Source: Garcia nutans (lineage: Eukaryota > Streptophyta > Magnoliopsida > Malpighiales > Euphorbiaceae). Taken from it: a DNA stretch of 64,000 nucleotides. Location: assembly GCA_947685225.1 (NCBI GenBank), contig CANTUV010000039.1:30186001-30250000 (forward strand). Direction: 5' to 3'. Shown piece after piece: positions 1-9,496 of the stretch; positions within the stretch are counted from its first letter, which is position 1; each line of letters opens with the position of its first letter. The notes beneath the pieces are model-generated. The model searched no databases. It saw nothing but the letters and a program-made list of their open reading frames with translations, and had not been told where the DNA came from. The position numbers were made by a program, and so were the translations under genes.

Positions 1-769
1 ATATGAAATGTGATATTTTTGGGGTGAAAAGACTGGGTCGTAAGCCTCAAAAACAAATTCTTAAAACTAGATTGAGTGAAAAGACTGGGTTGTAAGCTCA
101 AATCTAGTTGATTATCCATGGATAAATGTATTGATGATTGTGATTATGGACCAAAGCAGTAACTCTGAACTTTGAATAACATATTAGTGTCTTTTGGGCC
201 CATGTTTGTCTTTGTTTCAATGTGATTCATGAATGGTGAAACAATTGAATAAAATAATGGAATGTAGTTTTATGAAAAATATTGATATATCATTTATGAA
301 CATTGTTTTTATTGTTAAAATGTGTGACATTGACATTGCATTGAAACATATTGTTATTATGGTTTGTACCACTAAGCCGTTGGCTTAGCGCGATTGTGGT
401 TCATTGCGCAGGTGACAGGGTAGAACCAGAGAGTTCAGCTAGACCGAGTTGAGTCTAGATTTTGAAGTGTTGATTGTGGGCTTAAAGATCAGAGACAAAC
501 TGCCAAACATGTATAAACTTTATGTTTTGTAACTATTGATTTTGATGTATTTATATATGTAAATACCGCTACATTTTCCGCTGCTTAATAAGTAAATGTT
601 TTAACTATTTTGTTTTATAATACAAATTAAATGTTTTAACTTTCCTATATTATATAATTTGAAAGATTGGTTTGGTTTAAAATAGACCATAACATTTCTG
701 TATCTGGTATACGTATATTACAGATGTGGTGGTACGTAGTGTGCGTATATGGGGTATAGGGGTGTTACA
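1..769 (+). repeat. Tekay-1 5' LTR (3' portion only)
   Basis: Bases 1-769 align without gaps to 7391-8159 (constant offset 7390). The LTR ends in GGGTGTTACA, directly before the leader and primer binding site. It holds the right part of the conserved LTR structures: two of the three small hairpins, the right arm of the long inverted repeat (about 161-186) and the CTAAGCC/GGCTTAG hairpin near 372-388. Confidence 0.95.
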
Positions 770-776
770 ATTGTTT

Positions 777-789
777 TGGTATCAGAGCC
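777..789 (+). other. Primer binding site of Tekay-1
   Basis: TGGTATCAGAGCC lies 7 bases after the LTR end. It matches the 3' end complement of initiator methionine tRNA, the usual primer of plant gypsy and copia elements. Confidence 0.9.
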
Positions 790-814
790 TAGGTTTTGAG
801 ATTCTCAACCTAGG
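788..814 (+). other. Hairpin directly downstream of the primer binding site
   Basis: CCTAGGTT (788-795) and AACCTAGG (807-814) pair perfectly, with an inner GAG/CTC pairing. The non-coding Tekay-type element has the same hairpin at the same place (48834-48859, minus strand) but with CTTAGG/CCTAAG, a compensated change. It is a candidate packaging or dimerisation signal. Confidence 0.6.
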
Positions 815-940
815 TAAATTGTAAGAAAAAGACCATTTTGATTTTAAAAGTTGGTTTTTAAATAAGATACATGTTTTGGTATTGGCAGTCTTTAATCTTT
901 AATGAGATATATTCTGCTGTGTTTACAGACATAGGTAGTG

Positions 941-1875
941 ATGGCATCTCATTCACGTCAGTCTATAGAAGGTAGTGCTGAGAGCGTAGCTCCTGAAGAG
1001 GGTAGAGATGGAGCTAGGGTTGAGAGAGCTAGTGAGGCACCTGCTCTTGTGCCAGAGAGATCAGCTGCTGATGAGGTTCCGCCAGTTTGGTTACGGCATG
1101 TAGTAGATTTGTTGAGGCAAGCTCCAGTATAGCCGCCACCGCCGCCACAGCCTCAAGCACCAGTGAGGCATTATGATAAATTGAGGAAGTATGGGGCTGA
1201 GGATTTCTTTGGTACTACAGATCCTACAGTAGCTGAGCAGTGGTTGGATAGAGTGCAGAAGGTATTTATCTAGTTGCAAGCCACTCTTGAAGAGAAATTT
1301 GATTATGCTAGATCCTTATTGCGGAAAGAAGCTTATGATTGGTGGAAGACGGTTCCACATGCCATGGATGATCCACCTACGTTGTCTTATGATGATTTTC
1401 TGCGGAGTTTGAGCAGAAATATACTCCGAGGGAGTATAAAGATGTCAAGAAGATGGAATTTTTGAATCTGAGGCAGGATAATCGGACTGTGACAGAGTAT
1501 GAGATAGAGTTCATCCGGTTGAGCCATTATGCAGGTGGAATTATCTCTGATGAGATTGATCGGTGTAGGAGATTTGAGGAGGGATTGAGGCCCTCTATTA
1601 TGTGTATTGTTGTTGGTTCTCGATACCAGAATTTTTCTCAGTTGGTTGCAGCAGCTAGAAGTATTGAGAGAGCACAGGGTATTGCAGCAGCTGCTACTGA
1701 AGAGGAGATCAGAGTTAGGAGATCCCAGTTTGAGGCAGGGTCTTCATCTATGAAGAGAGGCTGAGGAAGTTTTATTTCGAGAGTCAGTAGGAGCCTGAGG
1801 CAGTCAGGTAGATCAGTTCAGTATCAGAGGCAGAGACCGAGACCTACAGTTTCTGTAGCTAGTGCTCCGACTCCA
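941..1875 (+). pseudogene. Tekay-1 gag, broken
   Basis: This encodes the capsid-type Gag of the Tekay element. The ATG at 941 follows the leader. The reading continues in one frame through in-frame TAG codons at 1130 and 1271, shifts frame between about 1410 and 1450, continues to a TGA at 1762, and then runs on into the pol frame. The central part contains the typical retrotransposon gag segment (DWWKTVP, then LNLRQ and EYEIEF). The CCHC zinc knuckle (CFKCGSPDHFIRDC, about 1951-1992) is encoded at the start of the next open stretch. In this clade gag and pol form one ORF, which fits the shared frame seen here. It is not functional as it stands. Confidence 0.85.
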
Positions 1876-3747
1876 GTGGTTCAGAGGTCTACTCCACCTA
1901 CATGTGTTCATTGTGGTAGGATACATGGGGTGGTTTGTTGGAAGATTGGTGGATCAGCTGTGTGTTTTAAATGTGGATCGCCTGATCATTTCATTAGAGA
2001 TTGTCCTGAGATGCAAGAGCATAGGCAGGCAGATTCTGCAGTTTCTCGACCTAGTGTGAGAGGAGGTCGAAGTGGCAGAGGTGTTAGTAGAGGTGGTCGA
2101 CCTGGGATCAGTCAGAGAGGAGGCTCTACATCCGGAGGCAGTAGACCAGATGAGGCTGGGTCTTCTCAGAGAGTGTATGTGATGCAGAGGCAGCCAGATG
2201 CTTCAGCAGTCATTGTGGGTACATTTTCTTTATTTGGCATTTTAGTTCTTGCTTTGATTGATCCAGGATCTACTCATTCATACATAAGTGCATCTATCTT
2301 GCCTGTGACTGAATTGCATACTAAGTCCCTAGGATTTGATGTCTTGGTGACAAATCCTTTAGGGCATAGTGTGGTCGTTAGCAAGGTGCACCGAGATAGT
2401 TCAGTTGTGGTGCAAGGTGAGGAATTTTTGGGTGATTTGATTGAAATGTCTTTTAAGGAGTATGATTTGATTTTAGGCATGGATTGGTTGTCTAAGCATG
2501 GAGCTGTGGTAGACTGTCAAAAGAAGTGTGTTACTTTGAGAACTGGTGATGGTAAAAGTGTGATGGTGTCTAGTGAGCAGAGACAACTTGCATCCTTGTT
2601 TGTATCAGCTGTAGCAGCTAGAAAGTTGATTAGAAAAGGGTGTGATGCTTATCTTGCTCATGTTGTGGATACCAGAGTAGTGGATTCTCAACTTGATAGT
2701 ATACCCACAGTTGCGGAATTCCCAGATGTGTTTCCTAAGGAGTTGCCAGGGTTACCCCCTGAGAGAGAGGTTGAGTTTGGTATCGATTTGTTGCCTGGTA
2801 CTACTCCCATCTCTATTACTCCTTATCGAATGGCACCTGCTGAGTTGAGAGAGTTGAAGGTGCAATTGCAGGAATTGTTGGATAAAGGGTTTATTCGCCC
2901 TAGTGTTTCTCCGTGGGGAGCTCCTGTTTTGTTTGTGAAGAAGAAGGATGGTACTTTGAGGTTGTGCATCGATTATAGACAATTGAACAAAGTGACTATT
3001 AAGAATAAGTATCCTTTGCCTAGGATTGATGATCTCTTTGATCAATTGAAGGGAGCAGCAGTGTTTTCCAAGATTGATTTGAGATCAGGGTACCATCAGT
3101 TGAGAGTCAGAGCTGAAGATGTTCCCAAGATAGCTTTTCGCACAAGGTATGGGCATTATGAGTTTTTGGTGATGCCTTTTGGGTTGACGAATGCACCTGC
3201 AGCTTTCATGGATTTGATGAATAGGGTGTTTAGGCCCTATCTAGATCAGTTTGTGGTGGTTTTCATTGATGATATTCTGGTATATTCGTGTGATGAAGAG
3301 GAACATGATAAGCATCTACGGATTGTGTTGCAGACTTTGAGAGAGAAGCAATTGTATGCTAAGCTGTCGAAGTGTGAGTTTTGGCTTGATCAAGTAACTT
3401 TTCTGGGTCATATAGTTTTAGCAGATGGTATTAGAGTTGATCCGAGTAAAGTTGAGGCCATTTTGAATTGGAGTCCACCGAAGTCTGTAACTGAAGTTAG
3501 AAGTTTTCTGGGTTTGGCAGGCTATTATCGACGGTTTGTGAAAGGTTTTTCTTTGATAGCTACTCCACTCACCAGATTACTTAGAAAGGGAATTAGATTT
3601 GTGTGGACAGATCAGTGTCAAGCTAGTTTTGAGCAGTTGAAAGAGATGTTGACTCAAGCTCCTGTTCTTGCATTGCCTGTGGAAGATAAACCATATGTGA
3701 TTTACAGTGATGCTTCACATAATGGTTTAGGATGTGTTTTGATATAA
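1876..3747 (+). CDS. Tekay-1 zinc knuckle, protease and reverse transcriptase segment
   Basis: The longest open stretch of Tekay-1 gag-pol (623 codons). In order it holds the Gag CCHC knuckle (about residues 26-39), an aspartic protease with its active-site variant LIDPGSTHSY near residue 128 and the ILGMDWL motif near 200, and a complete Ty3/gypsy reverse transcriptase with VVFIDDILVYS near residue 463 and the downstream FLGHIV and FLGLAGYYRRF motifs. It ends at the start of RNase H, where a TAA at 3745 replaces a glutamine codon still read as CAG in Tekay-2. The listed start is only the edge of the open frame: the real product would start in gag. It is a fragment of a dead polyprotein, although the RT core looks intact. 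Confidence 0.85.
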   Translation: MVQRSTPPTCVHCGRIHGVVCWKIGGSAVCFKCGSPDHFIRDCPEMQEHRQADSAVSRPSVRGGRSGRGVSRGGRPGISQRGGSTSGGSRPDEAGSSQRVYVMQRQPDASAVIVGTFSLFGILVLALIDPGSTHSYISASILPVTELHTKSLGFDVLVTNPLGHSVVVSKVHRDSSVVVQGEEFLGDLIEMSFKEYDLILGMDWLSKHGAVVDCQKKCVTLRTGDGKSVMVSSEQRQLASLFVSAVAARKLIRKGCDAYLAHVVDTRVVDSQLDSIPTVAEFPDVFPKELPGLPPEREVEFGIDLLPGTTPISITPYRMAPAELRELKVQLQELLDKGFIRPSVSPWGAPVLFVKKKDGTLRLCIDYRQLNKVTIKNKYPLPRIDDLFDQLKGAAVFSKIDLRSGYHQLRVRAEDVPKIAFRTRYGHYEFLVMPFGLTNAPAAFMDLMNRVFRPYLDQFVVVFIDDILVYSCDEEEHDKHLRIVLQTLREKQLYAKLSKCEFWLDQVTFLGHIVLADGIRVDPSKVEAILNWSPPKSVTEVRSFLGLAGYYRRFVKGFSLIATPLTRLLRKGIRFVWTDQCQASFEQLKEMLTQAPVLALPVEDKPYVIYSDASHNGLGCVLI

Positions 3748-5593
3748 GAGGGTAAAGTTATAGCTTATGCTTCTCGCCAGTTAAAGCCGCATGAGCTTAA
3801 TTATCCGACACATGATTTGGAATTGGCAGCTATAGTGTTTGCTTTGAAGATTTGGTGACACTACTTGTATGGAGAGAAATGTTTTATTTTTACAGATCAT
3901 AAGAGTTTGAAATATTTGAGGGTTCAAAGGGAGCTGAATCTTCGGTAGAGACGATGGTTGGAATTGATCAAAGACTACGACTGTTTGATTGATTATCATC
4001 CTGGTAAGGCGAATGTTGTTGCGGATGCCTTGAGTCGGAAGTCTTTAGCAGGTTTGACTGTTTATTCGCTCTCGTTGCTTGTTGAGTTGAGAGCGTTGCA
4101 TGCTAGTTTTGAATCATGTAATGATGGTGCATTGTTGGCTCAACTGCATTTGAGTCCGGTGTTGTTGGATCAGATTAAAGAGGCTCAATTGACAGATGAG
4201 AAAATTCAAAAGATTGTTTTAGATTGCCATAATGGGGAGAGCCGAGATTTCCATGTGAGAAGCGATGGTAGTCTTTGGTTCAATGATAGATTGTGTGTTC
4301 CTGATGATGCTAAATTGAGAAAGATTATTTTAGAAGAAGCACATCAGTCGGTTTTTGCTATGCACCCTGGTAATACGGAAATGTATCATGATTTGAAACA
4401 GCATTACTGGTGGTTAGGTATGAAAAGAGACATAGCAGAATTTGTATCCAAGTGTCTCATTTGTCAGAGGGTGAAGGCCGAGCATCAAGTTCCAACAGGA
4501 TTACTTCAACCTTTATCAGTGCCTGAATGGAAATAGGAGAGAGTGACAATAGATTTTGTGTCTGGTTTGCCGTTGACTCAGAAGAAGCATGATGCTATTT
4601 GGGTAATTGTTGATCGGTTGATAAAGACAGCTCATTTTCTTCCAGTTAGAATGGATTATTCTCTTGAGAAGTTGGCTAAGCTGTATATCAATGAGATAGT
4701 AAAGTTGCATGGAGTCCCAATTTCTTTAGTGTCTGATCGAGATCCTCAGTTTACTTCAAGATTTTGGAAAAGTTTACATGGTGCTTTGGGTTCTCGATTG
4801 TACTTTAGCACGGCTTTTCATCCGCAGATAGATGGGCAGTCAGAGAGAGTGATACAGATTATAGAGGATATGTTGAGAAGCTGTGTCATTGATTTTTCTG
4901 AAAGTTGGGACAGATTTTTGCCACTTGAGGAATTTGCTTACAACAACAGTCATCAATCCAGTATTAGAAATGGCACCATTTGAGGCATTGTATGGTAGAA
5001 GATGCAGAACGCCTCTGTGTTGGAATGAAGTTGGAGAAGGCAAATTGATTGGTCCTGATTTGATTAAAGAAACGGAAGAGAAAGTGAAAATAATTCGGGA
5101 TCGGTTGAAAGCAGCTTCAGATCGGCAAAAATCTTATTCAGATTTGAAGAGGAGAGACATAGAATTTGATGTTAGAGATAAGGTATTTTTGAAAGTGTCT
5201 CCTTGGAAAAAGATTTTGAGATTTGGCAGAAGAGGAAAGCTAAGTCCTCGTTTTATTGGACCTTATGAGGTATTGGAAAGGATTGGACCAGTTGCTTATC
5301 GACTCGCTTTGCCGCCTGAATTGGATAGAATCCATAATGTCTTCCATGTTTCTATGTTGCGGAAATACAGATCAGATCCATCTCATGTTCTGTCTATTGA
5401 ATCTATTGAGGTGAATCCGGATCTGACTTTTGAAGAAGAACCAGTTTCTATTTTAGCATATGGAATGAAGGAGTTGAGACATAAGAAAGTACTACTTGTA
5501 AAGATTCTTTGGAAGAATCATGGTAAGGAAGAGGCAACTTGGGAGAATGAGCAAGCGATGCGAGAACAATATCCTCAATTGTTTCAGACTTGA
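3748..5593 (+). pseudogene. Tekay-1 RNase H, integrase and chromodomain, broken
   Basis: The pol region continues with RNase H (stops at 3856 and 3946), then the integrase zinc-binding HHCC segment (HPGN near 4360; CLICQR near 4455). Next is a stop at 4534 where TGG is expected, then the integrase core with the DDE residues (D in DFVSGLP near 4553, D in SDRDPQF near 4735, E in GQSERVIQ near 4843). A frameshift near 4970 separates the core from the C-terminal part (4975-5593). That part holds GPYEVLERIGPVAYRL and ends in a chromodomain (about 5430-5590, EEPVSIL then WENEQAMREQYPQLF). Chromodomains of this group are linked with targeting to heterochromatin. All six nonsense codons from 3745 onward or in gag that can be compared fit C-to-T or G-to-A changes. 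Confidence 0.85.
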
Positions 5594-5623
5594 TATCAGG
5601 TAATTTCGAGGACGAAATTTCTT

Positions 5624-5639
5624 TTTAGAGGGGGAGAAT
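5624..5639 (+). other. Polypurine tract of Tekay-1
   Basis: A purine run (AGAGGGGGAGAA) directly before the 3' LTR, the expected plus-strand primer. The Tekay-2 and non-coding Tekay copies have the same purine tract and a conserved GGACGAAATT upstream. Confidence 0.85.
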
Positions 5640-5742
5640 TGTAATATCCCAAAGTATACCCTAAAAGTTTTGGAGTTTTTATTGTTGTATTTGGATTAAG
5701 TGTATTTATTTTAGTGGTAAGAGAAGAGGTTTTAAGGAGAGT

Positions 5743-5780
5743 GTATATGTTGTATATATTGGGATATATACAACATATAC
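5743..5780. repeat. Perfect 16-bp inverted repeat in Tekay LTR
   Basis: GTATATGTTGTATATA (5743-5758) is repeated inverted at 5765-5780 around the loop TTGGGA. The solo Tekay LTR has a 14/16 version at 33407-33442. Confidence 0.85.
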
Positions 5781-6459
5781 AAGTCAATGTATGAAGGGTC
5801 AAAGGAATTAATTAATTTGAATAAGAGTGAGTGGAAGTGGATGGAGATATTTTGGATTATTTTATTGTATATTGCTTGGTGGAGAGGGTTTTAAGGAAGA
5901 GAGATGTTGAGAGAGTTGACTTTGCTTTCTTTGTTTTCTTCTTTCCTTCTTTCTTCTTCGTAGCTCATTTTCTTTCCTTTTCTTTTCTTTGTTTGGCCGA
6001 TCCTCCTTAGCAAGAGAGCAAGAGAGAGATTTGATCTTCTAAACTCAAGATTGAAGGAAGTTTTCAAGTGATCAAGTTGGAAATTTAAGAGTTTTCTTCA
6101 TCCTTGGTAAGTTCTCTACTTGATTCTTTATTTTTCTTTGAGTTTGTGAGTTGAGATTGTGGTTGATATGTGTTTGTTTGATTGTGGTGTGTTTAAGAGT
6201 GTTTGGTTTAATTGATATTGGATTTTGGGGTTGGATTGAAGGAAAGAGTAAGTTTGTTGGAAGAGAAAGTGTTGTGGTTGTGTTTTGGGTTTGTGGTGAT
6301 GATTATGATTTATGTTTGATGTATGATTTGAGTTGTTTTGGTGTTTTTGCAAGTTTTTTATGGTTTTTGGGTGTGTTTAATTAAGTTTGTTTGAAGTGGG
6401 AAATGGTGGAAGTAAGTGGTTTGTTGGATGTAGTGTTGATGTTGCCGGAATCTGTATTT

Positions 6460-6765
6460 TTGGCCTGACACGCCCATGAACACGGCAAGGTCTTTGGACG
6501 TGTCAATGGTTCTGTGTTCTTGGATGGGTGACATAAGCAGTCATACGCCCATGTCACTGAGCGTGTCATAGCTATTGTGATATTGATGGATTGACACGGC
6601 CATGAACACGCCCGTGTTGTTGGACGTGTCAATGTTTCTGTGAGACAGAATGTATTACACGTTCAGTGACACGCCTGTGGTTCTGAGTGTGTCAAAACTT
6701 CTGTGTTGTGAGTTTAGGGCACGGTCAGGGACACGCCCGTGTTGTTGAGCATGTCATGTGTAGAG
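6460..6765. repeat. ACACGCCC/CGTGTC array in Tekay-1 LTR
   Basis: About 300 bp with repeated half-sites such as GACACGCCC, ACACGGC and GACGTGTCA, often followed by TTCTGTG. The same words occur in the Athila and solo-LTR arrays of this window. Confidence 0.75.
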
Positions 6766-7290
6766 TTTTCCCTAGTTAGTTCTTAGTCTTATTATCTCAT
6801 GTGTATCTCTAAGTGAGTGTGTATTATTCCTTTTGGATTAGGTTGTGAAGAGGTTGAGTTGCCCTAACCTAAGTCTTGAGGATTCTTGGAAGAGGAAGTG
6901 TATAGATTGGTTTGAGTTGTTCTTGAGGTAAGTACAAACCCTACATTTTTGCATACATTTACATGACATTGAGACTTAACACATTTGGTTGTAAATGTGT
7001 TAAGTAATCTATTACATTGTTGATACAATTGATTAATGCTATGATTTGCATAATGTGGAAGATATGATGATCATTCAAAGTGTATGTTCAATGCATTTGG
7101 TTATGTATACTTTAATGATGAATTGATTTAATGTGAATTGAGATATGATGAAATGTGAAGCCATTGTTGTTGGCTATGATAATGCAAATGAAATGATTGG
7201 AGCATGATTGCTTATTTGATTATGGAATATGAAATGAGAAATGAATTGAGAAAGAGAATGATAAAGAGATAAATGAAATAATTGTGTGCT

Positions 7291-7576
7291 TAATATGTTA
7301 TTCAATTTTCAGAGTTCTGAGTTTGGCGGCATGCCTATGAATCGCTGGATAGGTGAAAAGACCGGGTCGTAAGCCGAGTCCAGCTGAAAAATATGAAATG
7401 TGATGTTTTTGGGGTGAAAAGACTGGGTCGTAAGCCTCAAAAATAAATTCTTAAAACTAGATTGAGTGAAAAGACTGGGTCGTAAGCTCAAATCTAGTTG
7501 ATTATCCATGGATAAATGTATTGATGATTGTGATTATGGACCAAAGCAGTAACTCTGAACTTTGAATAACATATTA
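7291..7576 (+). other. Long inverted repeat with three small hairpins in Tekay-1 LTR
   Basis: The arms at 7291-7316 and 7551-7576 pair at 24 of 26 positions. Between them are three short hairpins with unrelated stems: GCTGGA/TCCAGC (7344, 7379), TTTTTGGGG/CCTCAAAAA (7406, 7435) and AACTAGATTGAG with its partner (7455, 7487). Each carries nearly the same loop, GACYGGGTCGTAAGC. The 3' arm also overlaps an acceptor-like CAG. Confidence 0.7.
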
Positions 7577-7761
7577 GTGTCTTTTGGGCCCATGCTTGTC
7601 TTTGTTTCAATGTGATTCATGAATGGTGAAACAATTGAATAAAATAATGGAATGTAGTGTTATGAAAAATATTGATATATCATTTATGAACATTGTCTTT
7701 ATTGTTGAAATGTGTGACATTGACATTGCATTGAAACATATTGTTATTGTGGTTTGTACCA

Positions 7762-7799
7762 CTAAGCCATTGGCTTAGCGCGATTGTGGTTCATCGCGC
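7762..7799 (+). other. Conserved double hairpin in Tekay LTR
   Basis: CTAAGCC/GGCTTAG (7762-7778) is followed at once by GCGCGA/TCGCGC (7778-7799). The same pair is present at 372-409, 13917-13957, 35641-35680 and, on the minus strand, near 42499-42540, with differing loop and stem bases. Confidence 0.7.
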
Positions 7800-8159
7800 A
7801 GGTGACAGGGTAGAACCAGAGAGTTCAGCTAGACCGAGTTGAGTCTAGATTTTGAAGTGTTGATTGTGGGCTTAAAGATCAGAGACAAACTGCCAAACAT
7901 GTATAAACTTTATGTTTTGTAACTATTGATTTTGATGTATTTATATATGTAAATACCGCTACATTTTTCGCTGCTTAATAAATAAATGTTTTAACTATTT
8001 TGTTTTATAATACAAATTAAATGTTTTAACTTTCCTATATTATATAATTTGAAAGATTGGTTTGGTTTAAAATAGACCGTAACATTTCTGTATTTGGTAT
8101 ACGTATATTACAGATGTGGTGGTACGTAGTGTGCGTATATGGGGTATAGGGGTATTACA

Positions 8160-8483
8160 GATATAATTTTAGGCATGGATTGGTTATCCAGGCATGGGGC
8201 TGTGGTAGATTGTCAGAAGAAATGTGTTACTTTGAGAACACATGATGGTAGGGATGTGATAATATCTAGTGAGCAGAGGTATCTTTCATCCATATTTGTT
8301 TCAGCTGTTTCAGCTAGGAGGATGATTCGGAAGGGATGTGAGGCTTATCTTGCTCATGTTGTAGATACCAGAGTAGTGAGGTCCTAGCTTGACAATATAC
8401 CCATAGTTGCCGAGTTTTCAAATATTTTCCCTGATGAGTTGCCAGGGGTACCTCCTGAGAGAGAAGTGGAGTTTGGTATCAAT
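8160..8483 (+). pseudogene. Tekay-2 protease and connector fragment
   Basis: Translates to the end of the protease (ILGMDWLSRHG, then CQKKCVTLRT) and the linker ending EREVEFG, closely parallel to Tekay-1 positions 2470-2787. A stop (TAG at 8385, where Tekay-1 has CAA) interrupts it. It ends abruptly at TATCAAT, where the Tat-type LTR fragment begins. Confidence 0.85.
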
Positions 8484-9496
8484 TAGGGTTTAGGAAAATT
8501 TAGGGTTTACTGTTTTGATTTTGAGAGAATTAGGGTTTTTGGTGTTTTGAAAATTATGTTTGATTTTAGGATTTGAGAAAACAGGTTAGAGTTTTTGTAA
8601 AGTTTTTGGAAATAAGCAAAACGATTTAAGGTTTTTGGAAACAAAAAAGTATTTTTTAAGGTTTTTGAAAATAAAAGGAACGATTTAAGATTTTTAGAAA
8701 CAAAAGAAAAGAATTAGGGTTTTTAAGGTATTTAGAAACAGAAGAAATTATTTATGTTATTGAAACGAAGACCAATGTTACTACATATTTATAGATCAAA
8801 GCTTTGTGTGTATATTCTTATGAATCGAAGAAAAAAAAGCTATCGTGAAGAAATAAATAAAGAAAATAAAGACCGTTTGTTGGTTCCACCAAAAAGTTGC
8901 TTTCTGGATGAACAAATACAAAGACAAGCTTGCTGCCTTTGATGAATTGTTTGCTTATTCTTGCTCCTCTCAAATATGAAGTCCTCAAATTCCAATCCAA
9001 ATCCAAAGTTTAAAATTTTTCTAGTCCGATTCCTCCTTTTTCCTCCTCCCTTTTTTCCTGTGTTTTTTAGTCTTATTTATAGGAAATTTAGATGATTAAT
9101 TTTAATTGTTTAAGAAAACTGTATTTAATTAGGAAAAGAAAACTGAAACCAAATAGAATTTGGTTTCAGAAAAAATTACGTCGGAAAAATTTCACTAGCG
9201 AAAACTGCATCCGGCTGCGAGGGGCTATGAGCGCTGGCAAAAAATTGCGAGGGGCGGGTTGCGGGCCATTTCGTCCACTGTTTTCGGCGACGAAATTTTT
9301 CATCGCTGATTTTTTCGTCGCCAATTTTTATTTTTATTTATTTGTTTATTATTATTTTATTATTATTATAATAATTTTTAAAATTTATAAAAAATAAATA
9401 TTAAAACAAATATTATTTAATTAAGATAACACAAAAATTATTTTGGACTTAATAAAATATATTGGATCAGACTGGGTAAAAAATTAAGGGTCTACA
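8484..9496 (-). repeat. Truncated Tat-type LTR inside Tekay-2
   Basis: About 1 kb starting with repeated TTAGGGTTT words and ending AAGGGTCTACA, the same end as the Tat-like LTRs at 22854 and 54467. It also shares the order TTAGGG-rich part, CT-rich part, TATTTATAGG (a TATA box on the minus strand, 9074-9083), GC-rich patch, AT-rich tail. The usual left end (TGTGAGC) is missing, and so is about 575 bp of the host RT. One deletion therefore probably removed both. A short + strand frame at 9092-9397 inside it has no recognisable domain. Confidence 0.75.

Larger units (their letters stand above)
1..8159 (+). mobile_element. Tekay-1: Ty3/gypsy chromovirus, 5' end outside window
   Basis: An LTR retrotransposon with part of its 5' LTR, a primer binding site, a gag-pol region ending in a chromodomain, a polypurine tract and a complete 3' LTR. 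The order PR-RT-RH-INT-chromodomain and the sequence style match the Tekay (Del) clade of chromoviruses. The element ends at 8159. The next base resumes a second Tekay in its protease motif (ILGMDWL), so Tekay-1 is nested in Tekay-2. The left target duplication lies outside the window. Over the 769 shared positions I count about 15 LTR differences and no indels, so the insertion is moderately old. The coding region is broken by several stops and at least two frameshifts. Confidence 0.95.
5640..8159 (+). repeat. Tekay-1 3' LTR, complete (2520 bp)
   Basis: It starts TGTAATATCCC and ends GGGTATTACA. In order it holds a perfect 16-bp inverted repeat (5743-5780), a pyrimidine-rich leader start (about 5930-6000), a splice-donor-like site (6117), an ACACG/CGTGT array (about 6460-6765), an 86-nt exon-like block (6842-6927) flanked by AG and GTAAGTA, an acceptor-like TTTTCAG (ends 7312), a long inverted repeat (7291-7316 with 7551-7576) enclosing three small hairpins, and a tight double hairpin (7762-7799). 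Confidence 0.95.

Noticed and set aside
9092..9397. 101-codon frame in the Tat-type LTR fragment
   Set aside because: Low-complexity C terminus, inside an LTR, no domain.
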